Shown here in pieces: positions 1-7,887 of a DNA stretch of 28,001 nucleotides. The notes beneath the pieces are model-generated. The model was not told the DNA's origin and did no database searches. It worked only from the letters and a program-made list of their open reading frames with translations. This DNA comes from Pseudomonadota bacterium. Lineage in GTDB: Bacteria; SAR324; XYD2-FULL-50-16; JAHJRI01. The translations under genes and the position numbers were made by a program. The stretch lies in the NCBI GenBank assembly GCA_022360105.1, contig JAKSDL010000079.1, positions 1-28,001 on the forward strand. Reading direction: 5' to 3'. Every line of letters begins with the position of its first letter. Positions within the stretch are counted from its first letter, which is position 1.

Positions 1-1
1 A

Positions 2-133
2 GGACCAAAAAGGTTGAATCTGACGTTTGATGTTTGCAACTCTCTGGAAAGGATGGGCTATTTCCCACAGCTCGGCAACAAAAAAAATCAAAGGCAAACG
101 ATCAATACTGATTGGAAAGTGCGTATGGTCTGA
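2..133 (+). other. Possible 3' end of a CDS entering from the left; rest of 1-372 without a gene
   Basis: Reading from base 2, an open frame of 43 codons runs to a TGA at 131-133. Its composition looks coding-like (FDVCNSLERMGYFPQLGNKK is part of it), but I recognise no family. Beyond it, 134-372 is AT-rich. It contains short coding-like stretches broken by stops, for example LLPWDIKDKIFDKVIEN around 165-213, in the same general orientation. This may be a truncated gene followed by debris of the same or another gene. No RNA gene or repeat was seen here. The left boundary of the window prevents a firm call. Confidence 0.25.
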
Positions 134-372
134 AGAGCTGTATTATGACTAATTGAACTTCTTCCTTGGGATATTAAGGATAAAATATTTGATAAGGTTA
201 TTGAGAATTAAACTACGATGTTCTGGGAGAATTATTAAAGAAACATTGAAAACAATTACCGATTTTCAGTTGGTAGCCGATATTCTCAGTTTAGTGGAAC
301 GGACGGGGTAGGAAATCTTATGATTTTCAATCAACAAATCTGGCAATGAATAGATTAATTTCAGACGTGAAT

Positions 373-849
373 TCAGAGTAATCCACCATTTAGTTTTTTA
401 TACTCATTAGCTAATTCAACCAAGTTAAGGTAGGAGTATCTTTCTTTGCTTGCAACCGGGTATGTAGAATAAACAAAAGAAATGAAGTCATTAAAATACA
501 TGTCTTTTGTTTTATCAATAACAATGTCAAGAATTTTAGATGTCTCAGGAGACAAATCTGTCATACCTGAATAGCCTTTGTATGAAATGTTTTCCTTACT
601 GGTTCCAAAAATCGTTTGGGTTGGAATAACATCGAAATCAGAATCACTTTTCGCAATATCAATTACATCCTCAACATAAGGGCCATAATGGTTAAACAAC
701 CATTTGATATTCGATAGTTGCTTTTCATTTATGAGTGCTGAAAACCAATCTGCTAGATAAACCAGTTTGGTCAGTTTAGTCTTTGATAAATCATCTTTAT
801 ATGGATAGTTAGAACAAATATATGCTACTATATCTTTAAGATTTTCCAT
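373..849 (-). CDS. Panacea-domain protein (SocA-like/DUF4065), probable antitoxin
   Basis: Protein of 158 residues. It carries the Panacea/SocA-like hallmark near its N-terminus: an LTKLVYLADWF segment at about residues 26-36 and a WLFNHYGPYVEDV segment at about 50-62. Known members are promiscuous antitoxins (SocA in Caulobacter, PanA) or phage-associated proteins. The domain spans nearly the whole protein and the length is normal for stand-alone Panacea proteins. An in-frame ATG at 888 would add 13 residues, but the ATG at 849 has a perfect GGAGG five bases upstream, so I chose 849. The gene overlaps the last 14 bases of the upstream TM-GAF gene, which implies co-translation. Family identity is fairly secure. 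The antitoxin role is inferred from family and context. Codon and base usage are clearly more AT-rich than in the genes to the right, which suggests horizontal transfer. Confidence 0.8.
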   Translation of the reverse strand: MENLKDIVAYICSNYPYKDDLSKTKLTKLVYLADWFSALINEKQLSNIKWLFNHYGPYVEDVIDIAKSDSDFDVIPTQTIFGTSKENISYKGYSGMTDLSPETSKILDIVIDKTKDMYFNDFISFVYSTYPVASKERYSYLNLVELANEYKKLNGGLL

Positions 850-1912
850 CTTTTCCTCCATATTCTCTAAGTATGTTAATATCAACATCAGAATATTTTG
901 TGGATCTATTTCTCAATTGTTTTTCATATTTTACGGCTTCTCTAATAAAGCCTGCAAGGTAACTTTGGTATGGTTCACAAAACCTTTTAATTTCTGCAAT
1001 TTTTTCTTTGGTTAAATTTCCTTTTGCATTGCTTTCAAACAGTATTACCCCGACACTTTGATCCGCATCTAAAATAGCCATTCCAAAAAAATCGCAACTT
1101 TTCATGTTGAGCCTGTCGAGAAATGATTTATGATAGGCAAATTCTTGTTGCTTGGCGTCATAGTAACCGTCTGGATTGGATTTAAAATCGGGAATATCAA
1201 GATTAATGTATTCCATGTGTTCCCAAGTCTTACTGATAACACCTTCATCAAATTGAAATTTCAACCTGTGCAACTTCGATATATTGGGATTTTTTGAATA
1301 TCGAGCGAGCAGCATAAATGCATCTTCAAACTCATAATAGATTGTTACTCTTACATTTGTTGTCAATTCAAGTTGCTTAAATATACCTTTCAACCAAGTT
1401 CTTACATTGTCTTTGTGTAGGCCTGCCAGTTTGATTTCAAGAGAGTACTGATCCTCAATCGCTGATCGATAGAATCTCTTTAAATCCTGATATTTAGCAT
1501 TTTCTGATTTTAACTCGTTGTTGCTTCTCAGTAATTCCTTATTGTCTTGATATGCACCGATTAAACCAACTATTAGAATAATTACCCCTATGAAAATCCA
1601 AGTAAATGGATTAATAACAATGAGTTCAAAATGTTCAAATATCCCAATTGACGAGTGCCATTTTAAAGTGAAATCAAAACCTTTTATATAAGAGCAGCTT
1701 ATCGATAGTAAAAGAGTTCCAATTGCAGTGAGAATCAGGTACAAATATCGAGTAATCCATCTCGCTATGTCTATGATCATCGTGGATTTGCCTGAAAATC
1801 CAAATTTTAACATTTTTGTTTTGTCACTAATATTATTGAAATAATATAGTTTATCTAAAAATATGGAACAAATGTACTCCTTCGTAAGCTTGTTTTCAAC
1901 AAAAAACTGCAA
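836..1912 (-). CDS. Two-TM protein with cytoplasmic coiled coil and GAF-like domain; putative effector partner of the Panacea protein
   Basis: Up to 358 residues. Two strongly hydrophobic segments lie at about 54-75 and 103-121. A polar, probably coiled-coil stretch follows (about 122-150), then a C-terminal GAF-like domain at about 165-325. The GAF call rests on the pattern of a helix, a VRVTIYYEF strand, LLARYSKNP, a GVISKTW turn and a final SVGVILFES strand. GAF domains bind small molecules or mediate dimerisation; no ligand can be read here. The start is uncertain. The longest form begins at a TTG (1912) with no ribosome site, an ATG at 1813 lacks one too, and an ATG at 1780 just before the first TM segment has a weak AGG ten bases upstream. 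The 1780 start, giving 314 residues, is plausible. The gene precedes and overlaps the Panacea gene. A membrane-acting toxin or defence effector is inference from this pairing. It is strongly AT-rich. Confidence 0.65.
   Translation of the reverse strand: MQFFVENKLTKEYICSIFLDKLYYFNNISDKTKMLKFGFSGKSTMIIDIARWITRYLYLILTAIGTLLLSISCSYIKGFDFTLKWHSSIGIFEHFELIVINPFTWIFIGVIILIVGLIGAYQDNKELLRSNNELKSENAKYQDLKRFYRSAIEDQYSLEIKLAGLHKDNVRTWLKGIFKQLELTTNVRVTIYYEFEDAFMLLARYSKNPNISKLHRLKFQFDEGVISKTWEHMEYINLDIPDFKSNPDGYYDAKQQEFAYHKSFLDRLNMKSCDFFGMAILDADQSVGVILFESNAKGNLTKEKIAEIKRFCEPYQSYLAGFIREAVKYEKQLRNRSTKYSDVDINILREYGGKDGKS
855..859 (-). promoter_or_regulatory. Shine-Dalgarno site deciding the Panacea gene start
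   Basis: Read on the minus strand, GGAGG lies five bases before the ATG at 849 and inside the coding sequence of the upstream TM-GAF gene. It favours the 849 start over in-frame ATGs at 861 and 888, and it couples translation of the two genes. Confidence 0.7.
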
Positions 1913-2033
1913 TGATGAATTAGGTTGTTTGTTACATGGCCACTGAAAGCTCTGTGGTGCATATTTAACTAATTTGATTTGTTCAGCGTAAACTGGGAGA
2001 GTTTGCTTGAAACGATTTTTTTAAAAGCCATTA

Positions 2034-2513
2034 ATGACTGATGAATTAGCCTGTCCCTGCGGCAGCAAAAAGAATTATTCGGAATGTTGTGAACCGCTGA
2101 TTTGCGGCAAATCTGCTGCCCAGACTGCCCAACAACTGATGAGATCCCGGTATTCAGCTTTTTGCAAAAGAGAGATCGATTACCTGATTGCTACCTGGCA
2201 TCCATCCCGAAGGCATGAGATCAATAGAGAGAGTTTATTAAAAACAGCCGAATCATGCGACTGGCTGTCGCTTTCAATCCTGAATACTGTTGAGGGAGAG
2301 TCGTCAGACCTTCAAGGAGAAGTTGAATTCCTGGCGATTTTCAAAAAAGATAAACTGGGTGCCATGCAGGAGCGATCCCTCTTTAGTAAGGAGCGCGGTC
2401 AGTGGTTTTACCTTGATGGTGTTCAGAAAAAACCAACATTACCCGGTCGAAATGATCCTTGTTGGTGCGGCAGTGGGAAAAAATCGAAGAAATGCCATGG
2501 AGTTTTAGGTTGA
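2034..2513 (+). CDS. ychJ: YchJ family protein with N- and C-terminal SEC-C motifs
   Basis: A 159-residue protein with the architecture of the YchJ/UPF0225 family. An N-terminal SEC-C-like zinc motif (C7, C9, C18, C19) is followed by the conserved central segment with LMRSRYSAFCKREIDYLIATW. A C-terminal SEC-C motif (C143-x-C145 then C154-H155) closes the protein. SEC-C motifs bind zinc and are known from the SecA tail; the role of YchJ itself is not established. Length is normal and both metal sites look intact. No good Shine-Dalgarno precedes the ATG, but the CPCGSKKNYSECC motif starts at residue 7, so the start cannot lie much further in. It stands alone between the AT-rich module on its left and a repeat element on its right. 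It marks the return to normal base composition. Confidence 0.9.
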   Translation: MTDELACPCGSKKNYSECCEPLICGKSAAQTAQQLMRSRYSAFCKREIDYLIATWHPSRRHEINRESLLKTAESCDWLSLSILNTVEGESSDLQGEVEFLAIFKKDKLGAMQERSLFSKERGQWFYLDGVQKKPTLPGRNDPCWCGSGKKSKKCHGVLG

Positions 2514-2584
2514 CCTGGCAAAGTCTAGGAAGAAATTAAAATGGTAGAGCCCGATGTAGTTAAGTTAAGGGAAACTGGCCAGGA

Positions 2585-2690
2585 TATCATTCTGAACACT
2601 GAATTGCGAAACTTGCAGCAAGAATGAAGAATCTCTCAGGGGCTCTGACAGATCCTTCACATTCGTTCAGGATAACAGTCAGTCCCAATC
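2585..2690 (-). repeat. Dispersed palindromic repeat, copy 1 (disrupted)
   Basis: On the minus strand this reads GGGACTGACTGTTATCCTGA, continuing with AACGAATGTGAAGGATCTGTCAG and then GAGAGATTCTTCA. It is closely similar to 23575-23657 read on the plus strand. The far arm (GTTCAGAATGATA) is separated from the rest by roughly 25 extra bases compared with the other copy, so this copy looks disrupted. The general type, GTCATCCTGAACG...GTTCAGAATGAC, is a common intergenic palindrome in many bacterial genomes. It lies in the 237-base gap between ychJ and the lactate dehydrogenase gene, where I see no other gene. Confidence 0.7.
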
Positions 2691-2750
2691 TCCTTATTTC
2701 AATGACATTGAAGTAGCCCCTCCCTTCCGTTAGAAATGCCTACTGCTCCC

Positions 2751-5579
2751 TTAGTCCTTTGAAACGCTCGCCTCATTCACCAGGTAAAGAATGGAGCGGT
2801 ATGGGATCTTGCCATGCAGTGCGAGTCCTATCTCACAGGTCACGCTGGTGGAATATCCTTCGTCGCAATCTTTTACCTGGTCTGCCAGTCTATTAAGGGC
2901 ACTTTCATTTAATTCCGGGAAGTTGAAGCCTCGATCACCCGCGAATCCACAGCAATAAACTTCCTCCGGCACTACGACTTTGTCGGCGCACAGGTTTGCC
3001 AATTGAACCAATTCGTTTTCCAATCCCATTTTTCTGGATGAGCAGGTCAGGTGCAGCGCGATATTTTTATCCAATTGCCTGAATGTTAGACGGTCGACCA
3101 AAAACGACAACACAAACTCCAAGGGTTCATACAACTGAAGAGAACATTCGGAATCCTCCCTGACCCTGAACAAGCAGGGGCTGGTATCGAACAAGATGGG
3201 CAGCGCCCCTCCTTGCGAAACGTCATTCAGATGATTGATTAATTCGGCTCTTTTTCTGTCTGCCAACTCTAAAAAACCTTTGGATTCGTAAACCTGGCCG
3301 CAACATAGACTATCAAGATTTTCCGGCAGCACCACATCATAGTTCGCTTTGTTTAAGAGCGACATGGTGAGTTGTGGCAGGGCTTTTCCATTAACCGTTT
3401 TAGGTTTGTCAACGTCCATGGTACGGCTGGCACAACTGGGAAAGTACACAACCTGAAGTTGATTGGTGGCTGTTTGTTTGGATCTCTTGATTTTTGGTAC
3501 ACCACCCGGCATTCGCCGATTCCAGGCCGGTAGCTTGTTAACGGTCAGCAACCTGGCCAGTTTGGCGATGCTTCCCACAAACCCGGAGCCTAACGACTTC
3601 TGCGTTAATTTTAACACGCTGAGAGAAACGCTGGCGGTCCTGGTGATGGTGGAAAACCTGCTATTGGTCCACTGTGCTATTTTTCCTGCAAAATCACTGT
3701 TTGCTTCCTGTCTCAATTGTTTGACCAGTTTGCCTGTATCGATGCCTACAGGACATCGGGTGCCACACAATCCGTCCGTTGCACAGGTATCCACTCCGGG
3801 GTATTGATAGGATTGCACGAGTTGCTGTAATTGCCCGGAATGGTTATTTAAAGTTGACAGTCTGCTGATTTCTCTTCGACCCACAATGCGATGACGAGGG
3901 GTAAAACTCAAATCTTTGGAGGGACAGACCGGTTCACAGAATCCGCATTCAATACAGGTATCAACAATGTTATTGGTCGCTGGAAGGGGTTTTAGATCTT
4001 TAAGATGGGCTTCCTGGTCGTCATTTAAAATCACGCCCGGGTTGAGAAGGTTTTCAGGATCAAATAGGTTTTTGATCTCTTTCATTAAGTTGAAGGCCGC
4101 AGTCCCCCATTCTTTTTCAACAAATGGTGCCATATTCCTGCCAGTGCCATGTTCTGCTTTCAAAGATCCATGGTATTGCTCCACAACCAGCTTGACAACA
4201 TCAGCCATAAAGTCTCGATACCGGTTAACTTCTTTTTCCAGGGAGAAATCCTGGGTAAAAACAAAATGAAGATTTCCTTCCAGGGCATGTCCAAAGATAA
4301 TTGCCTCGGTATAGTCAAATTTTACAAACAATTTCTGCAGATCCAATGCAGCGTTAGCCAGCTGTTCGATGGGAAAGGCTACGTCTTCAATAATTACCGT
4401 GGTGCCGGTTTCACGGACGGCTCCTACTGCCGGAAACAAGCCTTTGCGAATATTCCAGAGTACGGAAAACTCACTTGGCTGATCGGTAAACTGAATGGCT
4501 TGAACTGTTTGGAGGCTGCCTAAGGCCTTGATGATCGATTTAATCTGCTGGTTAAGATCGTTTTGGTTGCCGGCCCTGGTTTCCACCAACAGGGCGGTTA
4601 CTTCGGGGGCAAGGGTTTTCAGATATTCCGGCATCCCTTGTTTATCTTCTACGGAGCGCAGGCTGGCCCGATCCATTAATTCCGCCGCTGCGACGTCTTC
4701 TTTTTTCAGAATTGGAATAGCATCACAGGCAGTTTTCATGTCCGGAAACATGATTAAGGCACTGGCTTTGTGGGCATGTTCGGTGACTGTTTTATAAACC
4801 ACCTCGGAGATAAACCCCAGGGTGCCTTCCGAACCAATCATCAGATGCTGCAAGATCTCAAATGGATCTTCAAAATCCACCAGGGCATTGAGACTGTATC
4901 CGGTGGTGTTTTTGATTTTATATTTGTGCTGAATGGTTTCTTTAAGCGTTGAATTGGAAACTACCTGCCGGCGAAGTGAAGTCAGTTTTTCCAAAAATTC
5001 CGGGTGATCCTGTTGGAATTGTCTTTTGCTTTGTTCATCAGCTGTATCCACAACAGAGCCATCGAGAAACACAATTCGCATGCTATCGATGGTTTGATAG
5101 CTGTTTTGAGCTACTCCGCAACACATTCCACTTGCATTGTTTGCCAGAATACCGCCTATTTTTGCTGCATCTATCGAGGCGGGATCAGGACCGATCTTTT
5201 TACCATACGAAACAAGCAGCCTATTGGCTTGGCTTCCAATAATGCCGGGCTCCAGTTTGATTTTCTCTCCCTGTTGCAGGATTTGATGGTGGTGCCAGCC
5301 CGGCCCGAGACGAACCAGGATGCTATCTGTTATTGATTGACCGGAAAGACTCGTGCCTGCAGCACGAAACGTTACCGGAAGCTTCAGCAGTTTGGCACAT
5401 TTTAATAATCGAATAACCTGTGACTCGTTTTGAACATTGACAACTATTTTTGGTATCAGTCTGTAAAAGCTTGCATCGGTTCCGTGAGCCAGGGTCCATA
5501 ATGGATTGGTGATGATGTCTTTTTTGGGAATGAACTGTTTGAGTTCCTTGTAAAATTTTTTATAAGCACCAGTCAGCAT
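2751..5579 (-). CDS. FAD- and Fe-S-containing D-lactate (D-2-hydroxyacid) dehydrogenase
   Basis: A 942-residue fused flavoprotein/iron-sulfur protein. The N-terminal FAD_binding_4 domain (about 40-260) has the RAAGTSLSGQ loop at 72-81, IGGILANNASGM at 141-152 and IGSEGTLGF at 248-256. The FAD-oxidase C-terminal domain (about 265-520) has GHALEGNLHFVF, KAEHGTGRN and FDPENLLNPG. Ferredoxin-type cysteines follow at C542, C545, C548, C552 and at C599, C605, C609. Two CCG-type segments (C759-C760 and C876-C877) complete the heterodisulfide-reductase-like tail. Size and order match respiratory D-lactate dehydrogenases of the Shewanella Dld-II type and E. coli YdiJ, which oxidises D-2-hydroxyglutarate. 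The substrate is therefore a D-2-hydroxyacid, with D-lactate most likely but not proven. Electrons should pass to the quinone or cytochrome pool at the inner membrane face. GGAGG lies three bases before the ATG. No lactate permease gene is adjacent. Confidence 0.87.
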   Translation of the reverse strand: MLTGAYKKFYKELKQFIPKKDIITNPLWTLAHGTDASFYRLIPKIVVNVQNESQVIRLLKCAKLLKLPVTFRAAGTSLSGQSITDSILVRLGPGWHHHQILQQGEKIKLEPGIIGSQANRLLVSYGKKIGPDPASIDAAKIGGILANNASGMCCGVAQNSYQTIDSMRIVFLDGSVVDTADEQSKRQFQQDHPEFLEKLTSLRRQVVSNSTLKETIQHKYKIKNTTGYSLNALVDFEDPFEILQHLMIGSEGTLGFISEVVYKTVTEHAHKASALIMFPDMKTACDAIPILKKEDVAAAELMDRASLRSVEDKQGMPEYLKTLAPEVTALLVETRAGNQNDLNQQIKSIIKALGSLQTVQAIQFTDQPSEFSVLWNIRKGLFPAVGAVRETGTTVIIEDVAFPIEQLANAALDLQKLFVKFDYTEAIIFGHALEGNLHFVFTQDFSLEKEVNRYRDFMADVVKLVVEQYHGSLKAEHGTGRNMAPFVEKEWGTAAFNLMKEIKNLFDPENLLNPGVILNDDQEAHLKDLKPLPATNNIVDTCIECGFCEPVCPSKDLSFTPRHRIVGRREISRLSTLNNHSGQLQQLVQSYQYPGVDTCATDGLCGTRCPVGIDTGKLVKQLRQEANSDFAGKIAQWTNSRFSTITRTASVSLSVLKLTQKSLGSGFVGSIAKLARLLTVNKLPAWNRRMPGGVPKIKRSKQTATNQLQVVYFPSCASRTMDVDKPKTVNGKALPQLTMSLLNKANYDVVLPENLDSLCCGQVYESKGFLELADRKRAELINHLNDVSQGGALPILFDTSPCLFRVREDSECSLQLYEPLEFVLSFLVDRLTFRQLDKNIALHLTCSSRKMGLENELVQLANLCADKVVVPEEVYCCGFAGDRGFNFPELNESALNRLADQVKDCDEGYSTSVTCEIGLALHGKIPYRSILYLVNEASVSKD

Positions 5580-5746
5580 GTTCCTCCTTTATTGGGGTCT
5601 GAATGCTGCATTCATCCAAGTCTTATTTTACAGCACCTTGAAGCCGGTCGTATAGTATTTTAATAAAAATGAGTTGGAGGTGCTGGTTATCGTAAGTTAG
5701 GCCCTTGAGGTCCGGGGGAGGAAGATTGGTGTGAAAAATCAAGTTC

Positions 5747-5773
5747 TTGTGTTATATTGTTCCCTGATATGAT
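5747..5773 (+). promoter_or_regulatory. Weak candidate promoter for the TPR gene
   Basis: TTGTGT (5747-5752) and TATGAT (5768-5773) are separated by 15 bases, which is short for sigma-70. The site lies about 130 bases before the chosen ATG of the TPR gene. It is in the divergent gap 5580-5903, where I see no other gene. Confidence 0.25.
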
Positions 5774-5903
5774 AAACTAATGCCGTATTAACATTGTAAA
5801 GAGACACTGAAATTGGGGCAGATTTTCATTGCCAGGTGTCCTTGGTGTTACCAATGTCAGTCTATCGATTTGTAACCTGAAAAAAGCCCAGCCAGAGCGA
5901 GTG

Positions 5904-7670
5904 ATGCTAAAAGATATCCTACAAAGCAAAGAAGTCAAAATTCAGGAAAGAGTTGAGAAACATCTCAAAGCCGGCGCCCAACAGCTGGCTCAGAAAATGT
6001 ACAACGGGGCTATGGTTGAGTTTGGCAAAGCGATGGAACTGGATTTTGAGGGAGTCTATCCAAAATTGATGGAGGAACTGGACAAAGCGGCGTCTTCCGG
6101 TGAATTGGAAGCGGCGCTGGCGGTCGGTTTGAACATGTTGAAGCATAAAAAAGACGATTGCGAACTGGCTAACAAACTGGGTAACTATGCTCGTCGTAAC
6201 GGCGATTTTAAACAAGCCAAAGCGCTCTACCAGACAGCATTGAAAATCGATAAAAACTTCGCCCTGGCGTTTTACAATCTTGCCGCGGCCGAAGTTAAAT
6301 CGGAGTTGTATGATGACAAAGCAATGAATGCAATAAACCAATTCCGGAATATCAAAGGATACGTCATACCGGGATACATGAATAACACTGATCCTGTGGA
6401 GTCCATGACTGAGAGTGCCAGGCGTTCCAAGGCACAAGTATCCAAAAAGAAAATTCAGGAATTAATGTTAAAACGGGATCAGGCTACAGAAGAAGGCGGA
6501 TTGCCCCAGGCACGAGCTTTGGATCAGGAAATAGAAAAAATAAAACTTGCCGCTGAAAAAATCGATGAAAGCGATATCTGCAACGAATTTAAACGGCAGA
6601 TGAGCAACGATGCCGACAACCGAATCAAACATTGCTATAATCTTGCTATTTACGCCATTGAAAAAGGAAAGGCTGATGTCGCAAAGGAGGCCCTTCAGCA
6701 TCTGGACGAAAAAACAATTCCTACCAAAGGACTGCTGCAAGCCCTTGTCCTTGACCAGAAAGGGCAACGCAAAGAAGCCATAGAACTCCTGATTCAGTTC
6801 CTTGGTGAAAATGAATTTAACCGCTACTACAACGTCAATTTGGGATTGATCTACAGGAAAGCCAAGAATAGCTTTTTATCTGTTAAATACCTGATAAAAA
6901 CTGCCGATCTTCTGCGGAAATCCAATGGTATTTATAACATGTATGAGCTGCTCAATCAGGCAAACCAACTTTACAAACAAGACAAGCTCAAACAGGCGTT
7001 AGAATTCTTCATTATAGCATCCAGTGAAATTAAAGATCCGGATCTTTGGATAAAAATGGGAACTATCTATAAGGAACAGGAATTGATTGAGGAAGCGATT
7101 TATGCCTTTCGTGAAGTTCTGAAAATTGATCCGGAATCTGAAGCAGGGAAAGCCGAGCTTCAGAAGATACATGATGCGTTTGTCTCGGAAGGAGACAGTC
7201 TGATGGTTGAAAAGAAGTACCACCCGGCTGTGGAGCAATATGAAAAAGCACTATCCGTATTCAGGGTTCCTGAGACCTTAAAAAAGGCATCAAGTGCTTA
7301 CAGGCAGTTAAACAGTATAAAAAAGTCCAACATGCTCCTGGAAGAAGCCGAAGGTATCTTAAATGCAGAAAAGGAAAAGGAACAGGATAGAATGCGAACA
7401 GCGCTGATTATCAAGGCCAAGATGATGCTCAAGCAGCAAAAGTATCAACAGGCTATCGAGTTCCTTGAAACGGCATTTGAAATGAAACTGGATAAAAATG
7501 TGTATGCGCAGCTAACCATGCTTTATAAAAAGTTCAAAGGCAAGGACAGCCTCAGTGGCCTGGAAAAGCGTTGGAACGATATGTTGATAGCCAAAGAAAG
7601 AGCCGTAGCAGAGGCAAAACGTCTGGAGAGAGAACAACAGGAAGCTGAGAATGCTAATCCGGAATCATAA
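5904..7670 (+). CDS. Tetratricopeptide-repeat protein of unknown function
   Basis: About 588 residues, almost entirely alpha-helical and without a signal peptide or membrane segment, so probably cytoplasmic. TPR-like helix pairs are visible near the N-terminus (GDFKQAKALYQTALKIDKN, then FALAFYNLAAAE). More lie in the C-terminal half (ELIEEAIYAFREVLKIDPES; KYHPAVEQYEKALSVF; QKYQQAIEFLETAFEMKLD). A charged, probably coiled-coil linker sits between, and the tail is rich in Glu, Arg and Lys. TPR arrays are protein-binding scaffolds; nothing here shows the partner. The open frame extends upstream to a TTG at 5829. The first 25 residues of that version are not TPR-like and the TTG lacks a ribosome site, so I prefer the ATG at 5904 (a GTG at 5901 is also possible). 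It is a single gene with no operon partner. Confidence 0.8.
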   Translation: MLKDILQSKEVKIQERVEKHLKAGAQQLAQKMYNGAMVEFGKAMELDFEGVYPKLMEELDKAASSGELEAALAVGLNMLKHKKDDCELANKLGNYARRNGDFKQAKALYQTALKIDKNFALAFYNLAAAEVKSELYDDKAMNAINQFRNIKGYVIPGYMNNTDPVESMTESARRSKAQVSKKKIQELMLKRDQATEEGGLPQARALDQEIEKIKLAAEKIDESDICNEFKRQMSNDADNRIKHCYNLAIYAIEKGKADVAKEALQHLDEKTIPTKGLLQALVLDQKGQRKEAIELLIQFLGENEFNRYYNVNLGLIYRKAKNSFLSVKYLIKTADLLRKSNGIYNMYELLNQANQLYKQDKLKQALEFFIIASSEIKDPDLWIKMGTIYKEQELIEEAIYAFREVLKIDPESEAGKAELQKIHDAFVSEGDSLMVEKKYHPAVEQYEKALSVFRVPETLKKASSAYRQLNSIKKSNMLLEEAEGILNAEKEKEQDRMRTALIIKAKMMLKQQKYQQAIEFLETAFEMKLDKNVYAQLTMLYKKFKGKDSLSGLEKRWNDMLIAKERAVAEAKRLEREQQEAENANPES

Positions 7671-7785
7671 ACAATGGGGATGAAATGCGTGTGCTGTAAC
7701 ATATGGTTCGGGTTCGTTCTTGTGGTACAGCCTGTTTTTTGCGGGTTTGGTCATTTATTTATCGGAAATTGTTAAGCGATTTGTT

Positions 7786-7810
7786 GTAGGATGGGCAACT
7801 TTTGCCCATC
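7786..7810. repeat. GTAGG-TGGG-type palindromic repeat, copy A
   Basis: GTAGGATGGGCAACTTTTGCCCATC. The core GATGGGCAA/TTGCCCATC forms a nine-base-pair stem with a small loop. It belongs to the same family as 23496-23522 and 23804-23830. It lies in the 217-base gap between the convergent TPR and nuclease genes and could also help end transcription. Confidence 0.65.
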
Positions 7811-7818
7811 AACCAGAT

Positions 7819-7850
7819 AAAAATCCTGTCGGCGGCCGTGTAGGGCCGCC
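7819..7850 (-). terminator. exeM: Candidate terminator for the ExeM-like nuclease gene
   Basis: GGCGGCC (7831-7837) and GGCCGCC (7844-7850) form a seven-base-pair all-GC stem. Read on the minus strand it lies about 40 bases after the nuclease stop codon and is followed, seven bases later, by five T. The gap between stem and T run makes it imperfect. It may instead be another GC-rich intergenic repeat. Confidence 0.35.
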
Positions 7851-7887
7851 CTGTCATTTGCACACCAATCAAACCAAGAAACCGTGC

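Noticed and set aside
1913..2033. Integron attC site next to the Panacea module (TAACAAAC-like bases on the minus strand)
   Set aside because: No complementary second arm or imperfect palindrome of attC type was found, and there is no integrase or cassette array.
5829..5903. Upstream TTG start for the TPR protein
   Set aside because: It has no ribosome site, and the extra 25 residues do not resemble TPR or a signal peptide.
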